DNA from: Monodelphis domestica | Taxonomy: Eukaryota; Chordata; Mammalia; Didelphimorphia; Didelphidae | DNA: 64,000 nt | Direction of reading: 5' to 3' | Assembly (NCBI RefSeq): GCF_027887165.1 | Contig: NC_077227.1 | Location: 446,214,462 to 446,278,461, forward strand | In this document: in pieces, positions 31,390-42,388 of the stretch | Numbering within the stretch: the first letter of the stretch is position 1 | Layout: each line of letters begins with the position of its first letter | The notes under the pieces: model-generated | The model's input: only the letters and a program-made list of their open reading frames with translations | Told to the model about the DNA's origin: nothing | Database searches by the model: none | Program-made: the position numbers and the translations under genes

Positions 31390-31612
31390 ATGGTTAGTAG
31401 TTTTTCAGTCATGTCTGACTCTTCATCATCCCATGTGGGGTTTTCTTGGCAAAGATATTAGAGTGCTTTGCCATTTCCTTTGCTAGCTCATTTTCTAGAT
31501 GAGGAAACGGGGGCCAACAAGGTCAAATGACTTGCTCAGGGTCACACAGCTAGGAAAATCAGTCTTCCTGACTCCAGGCCTGGCATTTATTCACTGCACC
31601 ACTTTGCTGCCA
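31390..31612 (-). mobile_element. SINE B
   Basis: TTTTTCAGTCATGTCTGACT, GGTTTTCTTGGCAAAGATAT, CAGGGTCACACAGCTAGG, ending CACTTTGCTGCC. Confidence 0.88.
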
Positions 31613-31667
31613 CAGAGATGTGAGACTATACTTGCCTTGAAGGAGCTTACATTCCAAAGGAAGATAA
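31613..31667 (+). repeat. Repeat E fragment
   Basis: CCTTGAAGGAGCTTACATTC. Confidence 0.5.
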
Positions 31668-31687
31668 CATATATATATATATATATG

Positions 31688-31722
<35 letters not shown>
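31668..31722. repeat. (AT)n tract with palindromic GTTA interruption
   Basis: Two AT runs separated by ATGTTATA; can fold back on itself. It encodes a spurious Tyr-Ile frame. Confidence 0.93.
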
Positions 31723-31724
<2 letters not shown>

Positions 31725-32157
31725 AGAAGGTGGTTACCAAGAAAGGGAGTTTTGCCTGGAAAGTGAACCAGGGTCATGTGAATGGAGTCATGGGAGAGGA
31801 GATTGACACACTCTTTCAATTTTATCTAATAAATCCAAATCCCATAAACATTTATGAAGTGGACTGCAACCAGAGATTCAATTATAGCTTAACTATTTAA
31901 TTAAGCTTACAGTCTAAAGGGGAAGACAACAAACAAAAGGAGGCAAGAAAGGAGGGGGAGGAGAAGGGACACCAGGAGGCATCATGTTTCATAAAGTAGG
32001 CAGCACTGCAGATACAGAGTAGGGCAACTAAAGGGGCCTTTCCAGGAGTAACTACCATTAAGGAGAATAATTAACAGATCATAATGCTTGCAATAGTTAT
32101 TGTGAGGAAAATGTTTTGCAGACTTTAAAGTATTCCATAAATATGAGTTTTAAAGTA
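31723..32157. other. Decayed repeat E and MIR tail
   Basis: Repeat E-like text near 31810-31930 (AAGCTTACAGTCTAAAGG); MIR tail 32060-32150 (GTTATTGTGAGGAAAATG). Confidence 0.45.
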
Positions 32158-32392
32158 ATTTTTGTTGTTTATGACCCTGTTTGGGGTTTTCTCTGCAAAG
32201 ATGCTGGAATGGTGGGCCATTTCCTTCTCCAGCTCTTTTTGTAGGTAAAGAAACTGAGGCAAGCAAGCTAAAGTGACATGTTTAGGGTCACTCAGCTAGT
32301 AAATGCCTGAGGGTGGCTTTGAACTCAGGAAGATGAGTTTTCCTGACTCTAGGCACACTGCAATGTATCCACTGTGTTACCTAACTATCCTT
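32158..32392 (-). mobile_element. SINE B
   Basis: TTTGTTGTTTATGACCC, GGGCCATTTCCTTCTCCAGC, GGGTCACTCAGCTAGTAAAT. Confidence 0.82.
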
Positions 32393-32475
32393 TTGAATCA
32401 CGGAGCTGGGATTTGATTGCAGATCCTTAAACGTCAAGTCTAAGGCTTTTTCCATTATGCCTTTGCTGCTTTAGG
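32393..32475 (-). mobile_element. MIR fragment
   Basis: GAGCTGGGATTTGATTGCAG and TCCATTATGCCTTTGCTGC. Confidence 0.5.
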
Positions 32476-32844
32476 AAGTGTGAGTATGCCACAAAAATAT
32501 AATCTAGTGAATTTTAGAGCTAGATAGAAGTGCTGTTTGGATTAGCTAAAGTCTTGGGTTTTTCTAGGCCACAGCTTCCTTTTTTGGAGGGGCAGAGAGC
32601 TCTGAGAGATGGTTGTTTCATTTAATTTTCGAGCCTCCTAAGGGAGTAGAGACCCCACCCCACCCTGTTTGGAATTAGAGATCATCAGAACTTTCAAGTT
32701 GTGCATCTTGCCTTTGGAAATCTCCATACTGCTGGAGTCCCTCCAGATAAAGGGGGACACAGTTGCTCCTTCAAAGAAGGGAGCTATAATGGCAAAATTT
32801 CAGACATATGTAAAGGAAAGTATTTTGAGGAGGTAAAGAAACTT
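32476..32844. other. Repeat-free block
   Basis: Nothing recognised. Confidence 0.4.
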
Positions 32845-33080
32845 TCAGAGTACAGTGGATAGAGTGCTGGACCTGGAATCAGGAAGACCTGAGTTTTAAT
32901 CTGCCCTCAGACACTAACTAGCTGTGTGACCCTGGACAAGTCACTTAATCCTTTTGGCCTCAGCTTCCTCATCTGTCAAATGAACTGGAGAAGGAAATGG
33001 CAAACCACTCCTGAATCTTTGCCAAGAAAACCTCAGCTGGGATCAGGAAGAATCAGACTACTGAAATGACTGAACAACAG
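32845..33080 (+). mobile_element. SINE B
   Basis: AGTACAGTGGATAGAGTGC head, CTAGCTGTGTGACCCTGG, GGAGAAGGAAATGGCAAACC, AATGACTGAACAAC end. Confidence 0.92.
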
Positions 33081-33251
33081 AATTCCTTTATTTTTTTATG
33101 CATATTTATTCGTCTGTTGTAGCTAATCGTGTTTGAAAGATGCTGACAGTGGATTACTTTAGCCTTTAATTTGCTGTGAAAACATTGTTTAAAGAGATTA
33201 AAAAAACAACAACCAAAGTGTGTTCCACAGTGATTTGTTGTTGATGAGACA

Positions 33252-33455
33252 TGCCAGAATCATAGAATTGGAAGCTGTAAATCCCCTTAGAGATCACTTA
33301 GTGATGACCCCTTATTTTCCCTTCATTTTACTGAGGGGGAAATTGGGACCCCAAGAAAGAAGGGCACCTGGCTCAAGATCCACCAGTGTTAGAGTCGTAG
33401 AGTTGAGATTAGAACCCTGGGCTTCTGGCTTTCCATTTGGAGGGCTTTCTCAGTG
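33252..33455 (-). mobile_element. SINE C
   Basis: AATCATAGAATTGGAAGCTG, TCATTTTACTGAGGGGG, TTGAGATTAGAACCCTGGG. Confidence 0.7.
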
Positions 33456-33974
33456 CCAGAAAATGAAGCAGAGAATCCTTGAGCCTTCATGAGATCATTC
33501 TGCTGGGCTCCCTGCCTTCAGACAGATGATGATTATATGGAAAACCATCCAAGCCAAGTGGTTTCCAAGGATCCTCAGGGGAAGAGATTCCACCATCTAG
33601 TTGGACAGTTTGCTCTGCAGTTTAATTCTGGTGCTCAGCCGAAGTGCTCCTTTGAGACCTCCTGGTCTAAGGCAGAAATCCCTGGAGGAAGCTCTCTTAG
33701 ATGGGTGTGTAGCTCTTGTGTTGTCCTTCCTCTTCCTAGACTGGGCACAGGCCTGCTGGGGTGGGAGTGCGGGTGCAGGGCTGTTGTTGCTATGTTTTGG
33801 GATGGGCCTGGAGACTGGGTTTGGCAGGGGAGCAGTAAGAAATGGTGTGACCTTAGGAGCCACAGCTGCTGCTGCCGGTCTGAGAAGAGACAATGGCCCC
33901 CCTCAGGACCTCGTCTATATTGTAATCAAGTCTCTTTAGCCAAGTTGGCAGGTAGCAAATGCCATTGGGCAGCA
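33456..33974. other. Repeat-free block with the longest open frames of the window
   Basis: A 193-codon + frame (33489-34070) runs on into the next SINE; overlapping frames exist on both strands. No family recognised, no matching splice sites; probably chance in higher-GC sequence. Confidence 0.4.
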
Positions 33975-34235
33975 TTCTGGCAGCTAGATGGTACAGTGAA
34001 TGAACTTGGAGTCAGGAAATTTATATTCAAATCCAGCCACAGACATTTGCTAGCTCTGAACTCTGGGTGAAATTACTTGACCTTTCTAAGCCTCAGTTTC
34101 CACATCTGTAATGGGGATAATAACATCACCTACTTCTCAAGGTTGTTATTAGGATCAAATGAGATAACTTATGTAAAGTGTTTTGCAAACTGGAACATGC
34201 TTTATAAATGCTAGTTATCATCATCTTCATCATCA
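33975..34235 (+). mobile_element. tRNA-headed MIR-core SINE
   Basis: GGCAGCTAGATGGTACAGTG head, CCTCAGTTTCCACATCTGTA, GGTTGTTATTAGGATCAAAT, GCTTTATAAATGCTAG tail. Confidence 0.82.
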
Positions 34236-34264
34236 TCTCATCTTCAGAGATGGAAGAAGGTTTC

Positions 34265-34770
34265 ATTATTGACTCTAGCTTGAAATGCAAACTCCTCTTT
34301 TTAACATTTAAAGTCCTTCTCACAATTCCAGCCCATGTTTCTAACCTTATTGAATAATATTCTTCTCCTCTATGGCTCTAACCAAACTTGGCTTCTTGTC
34401 ATCTCAAAGCAGGCTTTTGTGCAGACTGCCCCCCATGTCTTGAATGTATTCCCTCCTCAAATCCATTTCATAGAATCCCTAGCTAGCTTTCTTCAAGGCT
34501 CAGCTCATGTGCTACTTTCTACCTAAAGCTCAAGATTCTAATGCCCTGCACCATAGAAAATATTTTACATTTGCTATATATTTTTTTGTATTCACCTATT
34601 TATTCGTGTTGCTGCCTCTATGGGGCACATCCTAATGGAATATAAGCTCCTGATGGGCAAGAATTGTTTCATTATTTTCTCTGTATTCATAGATATACAA
34701 TGCCTAACAGCACCCTGTCTGGTGTCTAGATGATGCATAATAAAATCTCATCGAATAAATGAATGAATGG
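34265..34770 (+). mobile_element. L2 LINE 3' segment
   Basis: AAACTTGGCTTCTTGTCATC, TTCTTCAAGGCTCAGCTCAT, ATATAAGCTCCTGATGGGC, ATAAATGAATGAATGG end. Confidence 0.85.
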
Positions 34771-34814
34771 AGGAAGGCAAGCTAGCTATCTTCTTACTGA
34801 TCTATAATTTTCAT

Positions 34815-35022
34815 TATATAGCACTATATGGTTCACAAAGCCTTTACATCCATATTTCCTAAGTACAAAATATACCATTTGATTCAGTGCCCACAACAAA
34901 CTTCAGAAGACTCTTGGGACTGGCACAGGTTTATAGATCAGGGACTGCCAAGCGCAGAGCCAGAAGTAGTAACTTGTCCAAGGTCACATAATAAGTGGGT
35001 TGATCAGGATCTGGGCTCAGGC
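34815..35022 (-). mobile_element. MIR SINE
   Basis: TTCACAAAGCCTTTACATCC, AACTTGTCCAAGGTCACATA, GATCTGGGCTCAGGCC. Confidence 0.7.
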
Positions 35023-35034
35023 CTTCTGTAAGGG

Positions 35035-35205
35035 AAGCATCACAGTAAAGTGGAAAAAGTGATGAATTTGGGGTCACAGAACCTGGGTTTGGATGCCCCT
35101 TACAACCTGTGTGACCCAGAAAGACATCCGACTTCATTGGGCTACAGTTTCCTGTAAAATGAGGGGTTTTGACAAGATGACCTCCAAGATCTAAGAAAAG
35201 TGATG
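35035..35205 (+). mobile_element. SINE C
   Basis: AGAACCTGGGTTTGGATGCC, TTTCCTGTAAAATGAGGGG, GACAAGATGACCTCCAAGA. Confidence 0.75.
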
Positions 35206-35479
35206 TCTAAGTCCATTGTTTTTTCCATTGGAACCCAGTTATTCTTCTTGCTTTCTACATTTCCTATGGAGGCAGCCTCCTACTGGACTCAACATAGGCA
35301 GTTTTATCATAGTGCTGTTACCAAAGTGTCTAAATCTTATCTTGGGTCTAATATCCCAGAATCCTAGGACACCAGAGCCAGAAGGGTCCTTAGAGCATAG
35401 AATGTAATAGCATCACAGCTTGGAGGGATGTTAGCACCTACACTTATCTATTTTTGGATCTTTCTATCGTGTGTGCTTA
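35206..35479. other. Short block with a SINE C tail remnant
   Basis: 35350-35405 (AATCCTAGGACACCAGAGCC); the rest unrecognised. Confidence 0.4.
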
Positions 35480-35661
35480 TGTTTAAACTCTTAACTTCTG
35501 TCTCATAAGTTCTAAGACAGAAGAGTGGCAAAAGCTATGCAATTGGGGTTAAGTGACCTGCCCAGGGTGACACAACTAGGAAGTGTTTGGGGTCACATTT
35601 GAACCCAGGACCTCCTGACTCCAGATGTGGTGCTTTATCCACTGTGCTGTCTCACTGCTCC
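35480..35661 (-). mobile_element. SINE A
   Basis: AAACTCTTAACTTCTGTCTC, GGTTAAGTGACCTGCCCAGG, ACATTTGAACCCAGGACC. Confidence 0.85.
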
Positions 35662-35664
35662 TAT

Positions 35665-35951
35665 GCTTTGTTTTTATATTACAAAAAATTCCAGATTCCC
35701 CTCACTTCATGAGAGGTCTGTTGTAACAAAGTAAAACAATTAAGAAAACTGACAGTACACAAACCTCATCAGAAAGTGCATGTAACATTACACATCTGTA
35801 TCACCTTCCCAATTTCTTTACAAAAAATTTAACAGAAATTTATATTTTTCTCCATCTTATCCAACACGTCACAAATAAAGAAAAGAAAAACAAAGTCTTT
35901 GTGGCACACACACATATAGTCAAGCAAATCAAATTCCCTCATTCACTATAT

Positions 35952-35995
<44 letters not shown>

Positions 35996-36821
35996 CTCCT
36001 TCTGGTCTCTAAATCCTCCGGCAGGACGTAGATAGCATGTTTCAAATCACTGATCTTTTAGAATTGATGGTCACTGTGTTGATCATAATGCTTATCACTT
36101 TCAAAGTTCTTTTGTCTTTACAATGTTTTTGTATAAATTGTTCTGGTTCTGTTCATTCCATTTGTCATCAGTTTATAAAAGTCTTTACATCACCTGTTTC
36201 ATAATATTGACATTAGAGTTCTGTTTCTGCTTACTTCACTCTGTATCAATTCACAATCACTTTCTACATGGCTTTGAAATAATGTTGCTTCATGTCTTAG
36301 AGTGTAATAGTATTCTTGCAAATTTGCATATCACAACTTATTCAACCATTCCTCAATTGTTGGGCATCCTCTTAGTTTCTAAATTTTTGCTGCCACGGAC
36401 AGCTGTTATAAATATTTTAAACTGTAAGACCTTTTCCTGGTTCTTTGGGTAGAAGTATAGCTGTGTCAAAGGACATATACTATTTAGTCTCTTGCCGATA
36501 ATTCCAAATTGCTTTCCAGAATGATTGTACCCTTCGATAGACTCACCAACAGAACATACATCATTATGCCTGTTTTACTACATCCCTTCCAATATTTATC
36601 ATTTTCCTTTTTTCTGTTGTTGTTCATCTTTGCCAATACAATGAGTGTGAGATGGAATCTCAGAATTGCTTAATTTACGTTTTCCCAATTATTAGTGATT
36701 TGGAACATTTTTCCCATATGACTATAGTTACCTGTGTTTCTTCTCTTGAGAATTGACTATTCAGATTGGGAACACTTATGAGTTGGGGAATAGCTCTTAC
36801 TCTATGCATTCTCCTACCCAG
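35665..36821 (-). mobile_element. L1, 3'UTR side (first block of a 2.2 kb L1)
   Basis: Antisense L1: TAGCATGTTTCAAATCACTG, GCTTACTTCACTCTGTATC, AACTTATTCAACCATTCCTC, GAGTGTGAGATGGAATCTCA. A (CA)n lies inside at about 35955-35993. It continues at 37060 and 38023 after two SINE A insertions. Confidence 0.88.
35955..35993. repeat. (CA)n microsatellite
   Basis: About 19 CA units within the L1 3'UTR. Confidence 0.93.
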
Positions 36822-36837
36822 CTATTCTATTCATTTT

Positions 36838-37043
36838 TTTTTTTTAAATAAAAACCCTTACCTTCCGTCTTGGAGTCAATACTGTGTATTGGCTCCAAGG
36901 CAGAAGAGTGGTAAGGGCTAGGCAATGGGGGTCAAGTGACTTGCCCAGGGTCACACAGCTGGGAAGTGTCTGAGGCCGGATTTGAACCTAGGACCTCCCG
37001 TCTCTAGGCCTGACTCTCAATCCACTGAGCTACCCAGCTGCCC
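36838..37043 (-). mobile_element. SINE A inserted in L1, 16-base duplication
   Basis: Very well preserved: CCCTTACCTTCCGTCTTGG to GCTACCCAGCTGCCCC. CTATTCTATTCATTTT at 36822-36837 and 37044-37059 is a perfect target duplication. Confidence 0.96.
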
Positions 37044-37059
37044 CTATTCTATTCATTTT

Positions 37060-37812
37060 GCTTTCTAAATTTGAACAAATTCTTTACATATCTTGGAAAT
37101 TAGACCTTTGTCAGTGAAACTACTTGTCAAGATTCTCCCCCCCCCAGTTATCTTATCTTCATTGTATTTATTTACACAAAACCTTTTAAGTGTTATGAAA
37201 TCAAAATGATCTATTTTATTTTCTGTGATCCTCTATAACTTTTGTTTTGTTAAGAAATTTTCTCCCAACTGGAGATCTGATAGGCAATATTCCCATGTTT
37301 TTGTAATCTGTTTGTGATGTGACATTTTGTCTAGCTAGGTCTTGGTATAAAATGTGAGATTGGCTCTAAATAAAATTCTTTCATAATGCTATCCAGTTTC
37401 CCCAAAAGTTTATTAAATACTAGGATGCTAGAAACATTTGCTTCTGTATATTGCATACATAATCTGTACCAATGACTACTCTTTTTATTTTTTACCAGGT
37501 TGTCTTGAAAATCGTTGCTTTACAGTATGCTTTGAGATTTGACATAAATAGATCATTGCTTACATTTGTCATTGATAGATTCCCTCTTTTTCCCCTCTTC
37601 TTTTCATTTTTTCCTTAAGATTCTTTTTTTTGCCACCACATGAAATTTATCATTTTCTCTAATCTATAAAGTAACCCTTTAGCCGTTTGCTATCACATTG
37701 ATTTTACAAATTAATTTAGGTAGTATTGCCATTTTTTATTATATTGATTTGTTCCACCCATGAGCAATTACTGTTTTTCCCATTAAAGATCTCTTTTTAT
37801 TTCCAGTGTTTT
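37060..37812 (-). mobile_element. L1 ORF2 C-terminal region, second block
   Basis: TAGACCTTTGTCAGTGAAAC, CACAAAACCTTTTAAGTG, TTTATTAAATACTAGG, TTGCTTTACAGTATGC: the same order as 1-605. Decayed. Confidence 0.85.
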
Positions 37813-38022
37813 TTTCCTTTTTTAAATAATCCTTCCTTACCTTTTGTTTTAGAATCAATACTATGTATTGGTCTTAAGGCAGAAGAGCAGTAAAGGTTAG
37901 GCAAATGGAGTTAAGTGACTTGCTCATGGTCACACAGCTAGGAAGTATCTGAGGCTAGATTTGAACCTAGGACCTCCCATCTCTAAGCCTGGCTCTTAAT
38001 CTACTGAGCTACCCAGCTACAT
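37813..38022 (-). mobile_element. SINE A inserted in L1
   Basis: TTACCTTTTGTTTTAGAATC to GCTACCCAGCTACATAC. Flanked by TTCCAGTGTTTT and TTCCATAGTGTTTT, a slightly decayed target duplication. Confidence 0.88.
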
Positions 38023-38280
38023 ACTTCCATAGTGTTTTGTAGTTATATTTCTATAATTCTTATATGTCTCTAGGTAAGTAGATTCCTATGTATTTTACAA
38101 TTCTCAGGTAATTTTAAGTGACTTTCTATCTCTTACTGCTGGGTTTTATTGGTATTATATAGAAGTGCTCATGATTTTTGTGGTTTTATTTTGTATCCTG
38201 CAAGTTTGCTCAAGCCATTAACTGTTTCAGTTAATTTTTTCATTGATTCTTTAAGACTGTAAGATTTCTCTAGTGGTCTT
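38023..38280 (-). mobile_element. L1 ORF2 region, third block
   Basis: TTTTGTATCCTGCAAGTTTG and CATTGATTCTTTAAGACTG continue the ORF2 order. Confidence 0.75.
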
Positions 38281-38574
38281 ATTGGCTAGATGGGAATGTG
38301 AGAGATGGGGAGAAGGAGAATGAGGAAAAGTATGGTTCAGACCATTTTCTGTAGGCCACTGGTACCACTACCACCAAACACTTGTTTTAAGCTCTGTGGT
38401 TCCAATTTCTATGACCTTACCTCTGATTTCTATTATCTGCCTCCTTCCTACCCACCGCTCTACTGGGGAAATAAGTTTTGGCTAGACTGGATATGTGAGA
38501 GTGAGAGGTGAGAGACAAACAGAGACATACAAGGAACTTGAGAGAAAGAGACCTCCCCAGAGACAACCACAGAG
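38281..38574. other. Unrecognised block, purine-rich at its end
   Basis: No repeat identified to 38500; then GAGA-rich. Confidence 0.4.
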
Positions 38575-38715
38575 AAAGTCAGAAAGTCAACAAGCATTTA
38601 TTAAGCTAAGCCTTTCTATTTTCCAGACAGTGCTAAGTGTTGGAACTACAAATACACGCAAAAAGGAAGAGAATCTCTGCCCCTCAAGGAGCTTATGTAT
38701 TAATGGAGGAAGATG
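38575..38715 (+). repeat. Repeat E
   Basis: CAACAAGCATTTATTAAGC and CCCCTCAAGGAGCTTATGT. Confidence 0.7.
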
Positions 38716-38929
38716 GGGATAAGAAGATTCCCAAGTGAGAGCAAGGTGGGAAAATCTGGAATTGGGAGTGTAGCCCAATGAGAAGTGAGCTGTGGCTGAT
38801 TTAGGAACTTACTATCAGTGGGAGTGAGGGCATCTTCTGGAATGTAGGTATGTCTAGGGTGAGGAGGCTGCTGGCGAGTGGGGGAGGGGTGAGGGAGATG
38901 GTAAAGCCTACAGAGTCAACTGAACTAAA

Positions 38930-39150
38930 AAGAAGAGAGACGACTCCCTTCCCCACAGAGAGAGACTGATGAGAGACAGAAATAGATTCAAAGTCACATA
39001 GAGAAACTGAGAGAAAGACAGAAGCACAGAGACATTCTCAGAGAGACAGAAAGACAAAGATACAGAGACAGAAAGAAATAGAGGGAGATGTAGAGAAACA
39101 GACATAGACATAGATATAGAGAGGCAGACAGAGACACATAGGTCAGGAGA
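38930..39150. repeat. Purine-rich AGAGACAG tract
   Basis: Imperfect AGACAGA/GAGAAAC units. The antisense Ser-Leu-rich frame here is an artefact. Confidence 0.85.
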
Positions 39151-39449
39151 AGCTAGTAGAAGGAAATGCCTTCCTTCTTTCAAGGGAGGAAAGAGGGCTG
39201 GGGTTGCTTTTTGAAGAAAGGAAATATAGAGATAAGATGTCATTTCACTGATCTAGGAAGTTGAAAATTCTCTTTTCTTTTGTCACATTACTTCTAAATA
39301 TAGGGATGACAATAATTACACCACTTGTTCCACAGTGTGGCTATTTGAAAAAAAGCTTTTTAAAAAATATTTTTAAAGCATTGTGTAAATGTTAGTATAG
39401 TGATTGTGGTGGGCAGGTGTGTTTGTGTGTGTGATTCTCCACAAAGCTG
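39151..39449. other. Short unrecognised block
   Basis: Small TG run at about 39418-39433; nothing else. Confidence 0.4.
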
Positions 39450-39702
39450 TGTTGTTGTTCAGTCATTTCAGTTGTAGTCAACTCTTCATGATGCCATTTG
39501 GTGTTTTCTTGGTAAAGATTCTATAGTCATTTGCCATTTCCTTCTCCAGCTTATTTTAAAGATGAGGAAAAAGAGGTTAAGAAGGTAAAGTGACTTGCCC
39601 AGGGTCATTCATCTAGGAAGTGTCTGAAGACAGTTTGGAACTCAGATTTTCCTGACTCCAGATCCAGTACTTTATCCACTTCACTACCTAGCTGCCCCCA
39701 CA
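39450..39702 (-). mobile_element. SINE B
   Basis: TTGTTGTTCAGTCATTTCAG, CATTTGCCATTTCCTTCTCC, CACTACCTAGCTGCCCCC. Confidence 0.9.
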
Positions 39703-39784
39703 AGGCTGTACTGAGACCTTACTGGCTTTAGGAAAGGCATTTTACTCTGTCTAAGGAACAGTTAAAATGCCACAAAATAAGGGC

Positions 39785-40051
39785 AGCCAGCTTCATCTGA
39801 AGATGAGTTGAAGGAAATAGGAATGTTTAGCTTGGAGAAGAGAAAATTTTGGGAAGGACAAGGTAGCTAACTCGAAGGAGTTCACCAAAGTGCTGTTACT
39901 TGAGGAGGGATTAAACTTATCCTGTTTGGTCCCATAAAACAGAATGAGGAGCAATGAGTGGAAGTTAAGAGAAGACAATTTAGGTTTGATGTTGGGAAAA
40001 ATTTCCTTACAATTAGAGGTGTTCAAAAGTGGAATAGACTTCTCTGAAAGG
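39785..40051 (+). mobile_element. CR1/L2-type LINE 3' end, left piece
   Basis: GAATGAGGAGCAATGAGTGG, AATTTCCTTACAATTAGAGG, TGTTCAAAAGTGGAATAGAC are the conserved end of this LINE class. Interrupted by repeat E, resumes at 40195. Confidence 0.78.
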
Positions 40052-40194
40052 TAGAATATTTATTAAGTGCCTACTATGTGCCAGGCATTATGCTAAGCAC
40101 TGGAGGTAAAACAAAGGGCCAAACTGGCTCCCATCTTTAAGGTTTTACATTCATCTTCAGGAGGCAGCATGTAAATTATTCAGTTATACCTCTT
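40052..40194 (+). repeat. Repeat E inserted in the CR1/L2-type LINE
   Basis: TATTAAGTGCCTACTATGTG, CTAAGCACTGGAGGTAAAAC; ends before TTTTGAAGCAAAAGCTGG. Confidence 0.72.
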
Positions 40195-40325
40195 TTTAGG
40201 TTTTGAAGCAAAAGCTGGAGAATCTCTTGTTGAGTGACTTGTAGTCAGGGATTCTTTCTCGTGTTGGATCTTCAGATGGCCAATGAGGTCACTTTCAACT
40301 CTAAAATTCTTTGATTTTGGGGGTC
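40195..40325 (+). mobile_element. CR1/L2-type LINE 3' end, right piece
   Basis: GAAGCAAAAGCTGGAGAATC, GATGGCCAATGAGGTCACTT, AAAATTCTTTGATTTTG end. Confidence 0.78.
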
Positions 40326-40599
40326 AGCAATGAGCCCCTGTCAGGATGGGTGTGATGATGAGCAGGGTTAATATCTAAATGGTCAGAAATTAGCTTTTGA
40401 GTTAGGAGGATATTCCACTTGGTTGTAATATCAGACATCCTTTGAGGTCATGGCTTCATGAACTTTTCCATCCATAAGAGAGGGACTCCCACTCCTGACC
40501 TCTGGACCAATTCTCTTCTGGGCCCTTGGGTTCTGTTCCTAGCTTGGTTATTATATAACATTGGACAGACTATTTCTTCTTGTCATTTCTGTCATTAAA

Positions 40600-40762
40600 T
40601 TTTCATTGATTCTCCTAGTTTTAGTGTCTTCATCTTTGTGCCATCTTGTTTCCCACAAAAGAATATAAACACTTTAATATAGGCAGGAACAGACTGCTTT
40701 TTAGGTCTTTGTATCTCTAGTAGCTAGCACACAGCAAGTGTTTAATAAATGTTGAGTTATAT
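40600..40762 (+). mobile_element. L2 3' end
   Basis: CTAGCACACAGCAAGTGTTT, AATAAATGTTGAGTT. Confidence 0.75.
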
Positions 40763-42377
40763 GTTCTGGAAGTTCTTCCTTTGGAGAAGACTTTGGAAAG
40801 GTAAGAGTCTACCCAAGTTCTCTTCAAGCTCTCATAACCTGGCTGCTATGATTTTAGAGCATTCTGGGAGCAGTTCTAGCTTTTGCTGCTACTAAGCTGC
40901 CATCTTGGCTCTGACCCTGCCTTCTATGATTTTTAACTATCAGCTTGGCTCATGAGCACCCTGTGGGTAAAAATGGTTTGGGATGATTTGGTGACTCTCC
41001 CAGAAGTGACCTGGATGGTGAAGGGGGCACAAGGTTGCTTTAGCTTGGCTAAGCATCTAACTGGAAGGGTGGGGAGAGAGAGAGATGGAGAGAGACAGAG
41101 ATAGAGACAGAGAGAAACAGAGAGACAGAGACAAGAGAAACAGACAGAGAGAGAGAGAGATTATCCTCCTACACTTGGGTGTAGGTAAGGTTAGGCTGGG
41201 CTGGGGTTATGATATACCTTTGAAGTTTGGGGACTGCCCCAGGGGATACTTTAATGGGGGAAGCCTTCTTTTTTTTGAAAAACCAGACTTCCTGGAGCCA
41301 GAGGTTCTTTCTTGCCTCTGTACTGCTCTTTATTTGACCTAGGGTAGGGGATAAATAGAAAAAGAGGTTCAATTTTTTCTGGGGTGGGGTGGGGAGAGAG
41401 GAAGGAGGTTTGAAATACAGTACCCTTGGCTCTGAACTTTAGCAAACATCAAAGGGTTAACATCTAAAGTTGACGTTGGGTCCCTTTCCTGTCTTCTCTT
41501 CTTTTTCCTTTCCTTTTTCCCTTCTTGCCTCCCTGCCAAAAGGAAGGGGGTAAGAATGAGCTATTGGGATGGAGAAAGGGGTGAAGAAGAGTCTTAGTTA
41601 AGTCAGGCTCCCACAGACCTTCTGAGGCATGTTCCCAGAGCCTGGGTTTGACCCTGACTCTTCCTCATAAGCAGTGATACCCAGAGCCCCTTGTCATTCT
41701 TTCTCTCTGGCTTGGCTTTTGGGGATGGGGTGTTTCTCCCTGGCCTTCAAAGTTGTTTTCCTCTTTAATGCCCAGAAAGCTGGAGGCTGCCCCAGGCCTT
41801 GGCAGGATGTGATTTCTGCCTTATGTTTTTCTAGGCTCAGTCTGTTAGCATCAACATCTTGGTTCAAGCTGCTGTTTTTTTGGCTATACTTGGGCCCTGT
41901 TTTAAGCAAACCCAACATATGAACATTATATATATTTATTAAAAGTACCCTTCAGGGAGTAGTTGATATTTCATCTTATAGAAGGATTCATCTGATAGGA
42001 TTTAAGTCGGAAGAGCAGTGAGAAAGCATCAGCTGCCCCTTATCTCACAGATGGTGACATTGGGGCCCAAGAGAAGTAAAAAGGTGTCACAAGTAATCCA
42101 TGGTGCAGGCAAGATTCCCATCCAGGTTATTCAGTTCCAGCTCCTTCTACCATACCATTTCATACCTTATCATAGAATTCTATTTTATACACTATTTTCC
42201 AGGAATGTGCTCCCCTAAGACTCTTGGAAAAAGTGAAACAAGATGTCAACAAACCTAGTTTCTAGTCTTGGAGGCTTCTGACATCCATCTGTGTGACCTT
42301 AGGCAAGGAAACTGTGCCTCCGTTTTCTGTCAAGTAAATATATATGATAACTCATGTACTTCTTATTTTACAGGAGT
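40763..42377. other. Largest repeat-poor block of intron 1 (1.6 kb)
   Basis: Apart from an AGAGAC purine tract at about 41070-41160 and weak MIR-like traces near 42020-42110 and 42250-42345, no transposon was recognised. No exon signal I trust. By absence of insertions it is the best intronic candidate for retained regulatory sequence. Confidence 0.45.
41070..41160. repeat. (AGAGAC)-type purine tract
   Basis: Imperfect AGAGAC/AGAGAG units. Confidence 0.9.
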
Positions 42378-42388
42378 ACTATGGAGAT

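Noticed and set aside
33489-34070. 193-codon open frame, the longest in the window
   Set aside because: No recognisable domain, runs into a SINE at 33975, competing frames on both strands and no matching splice sites.
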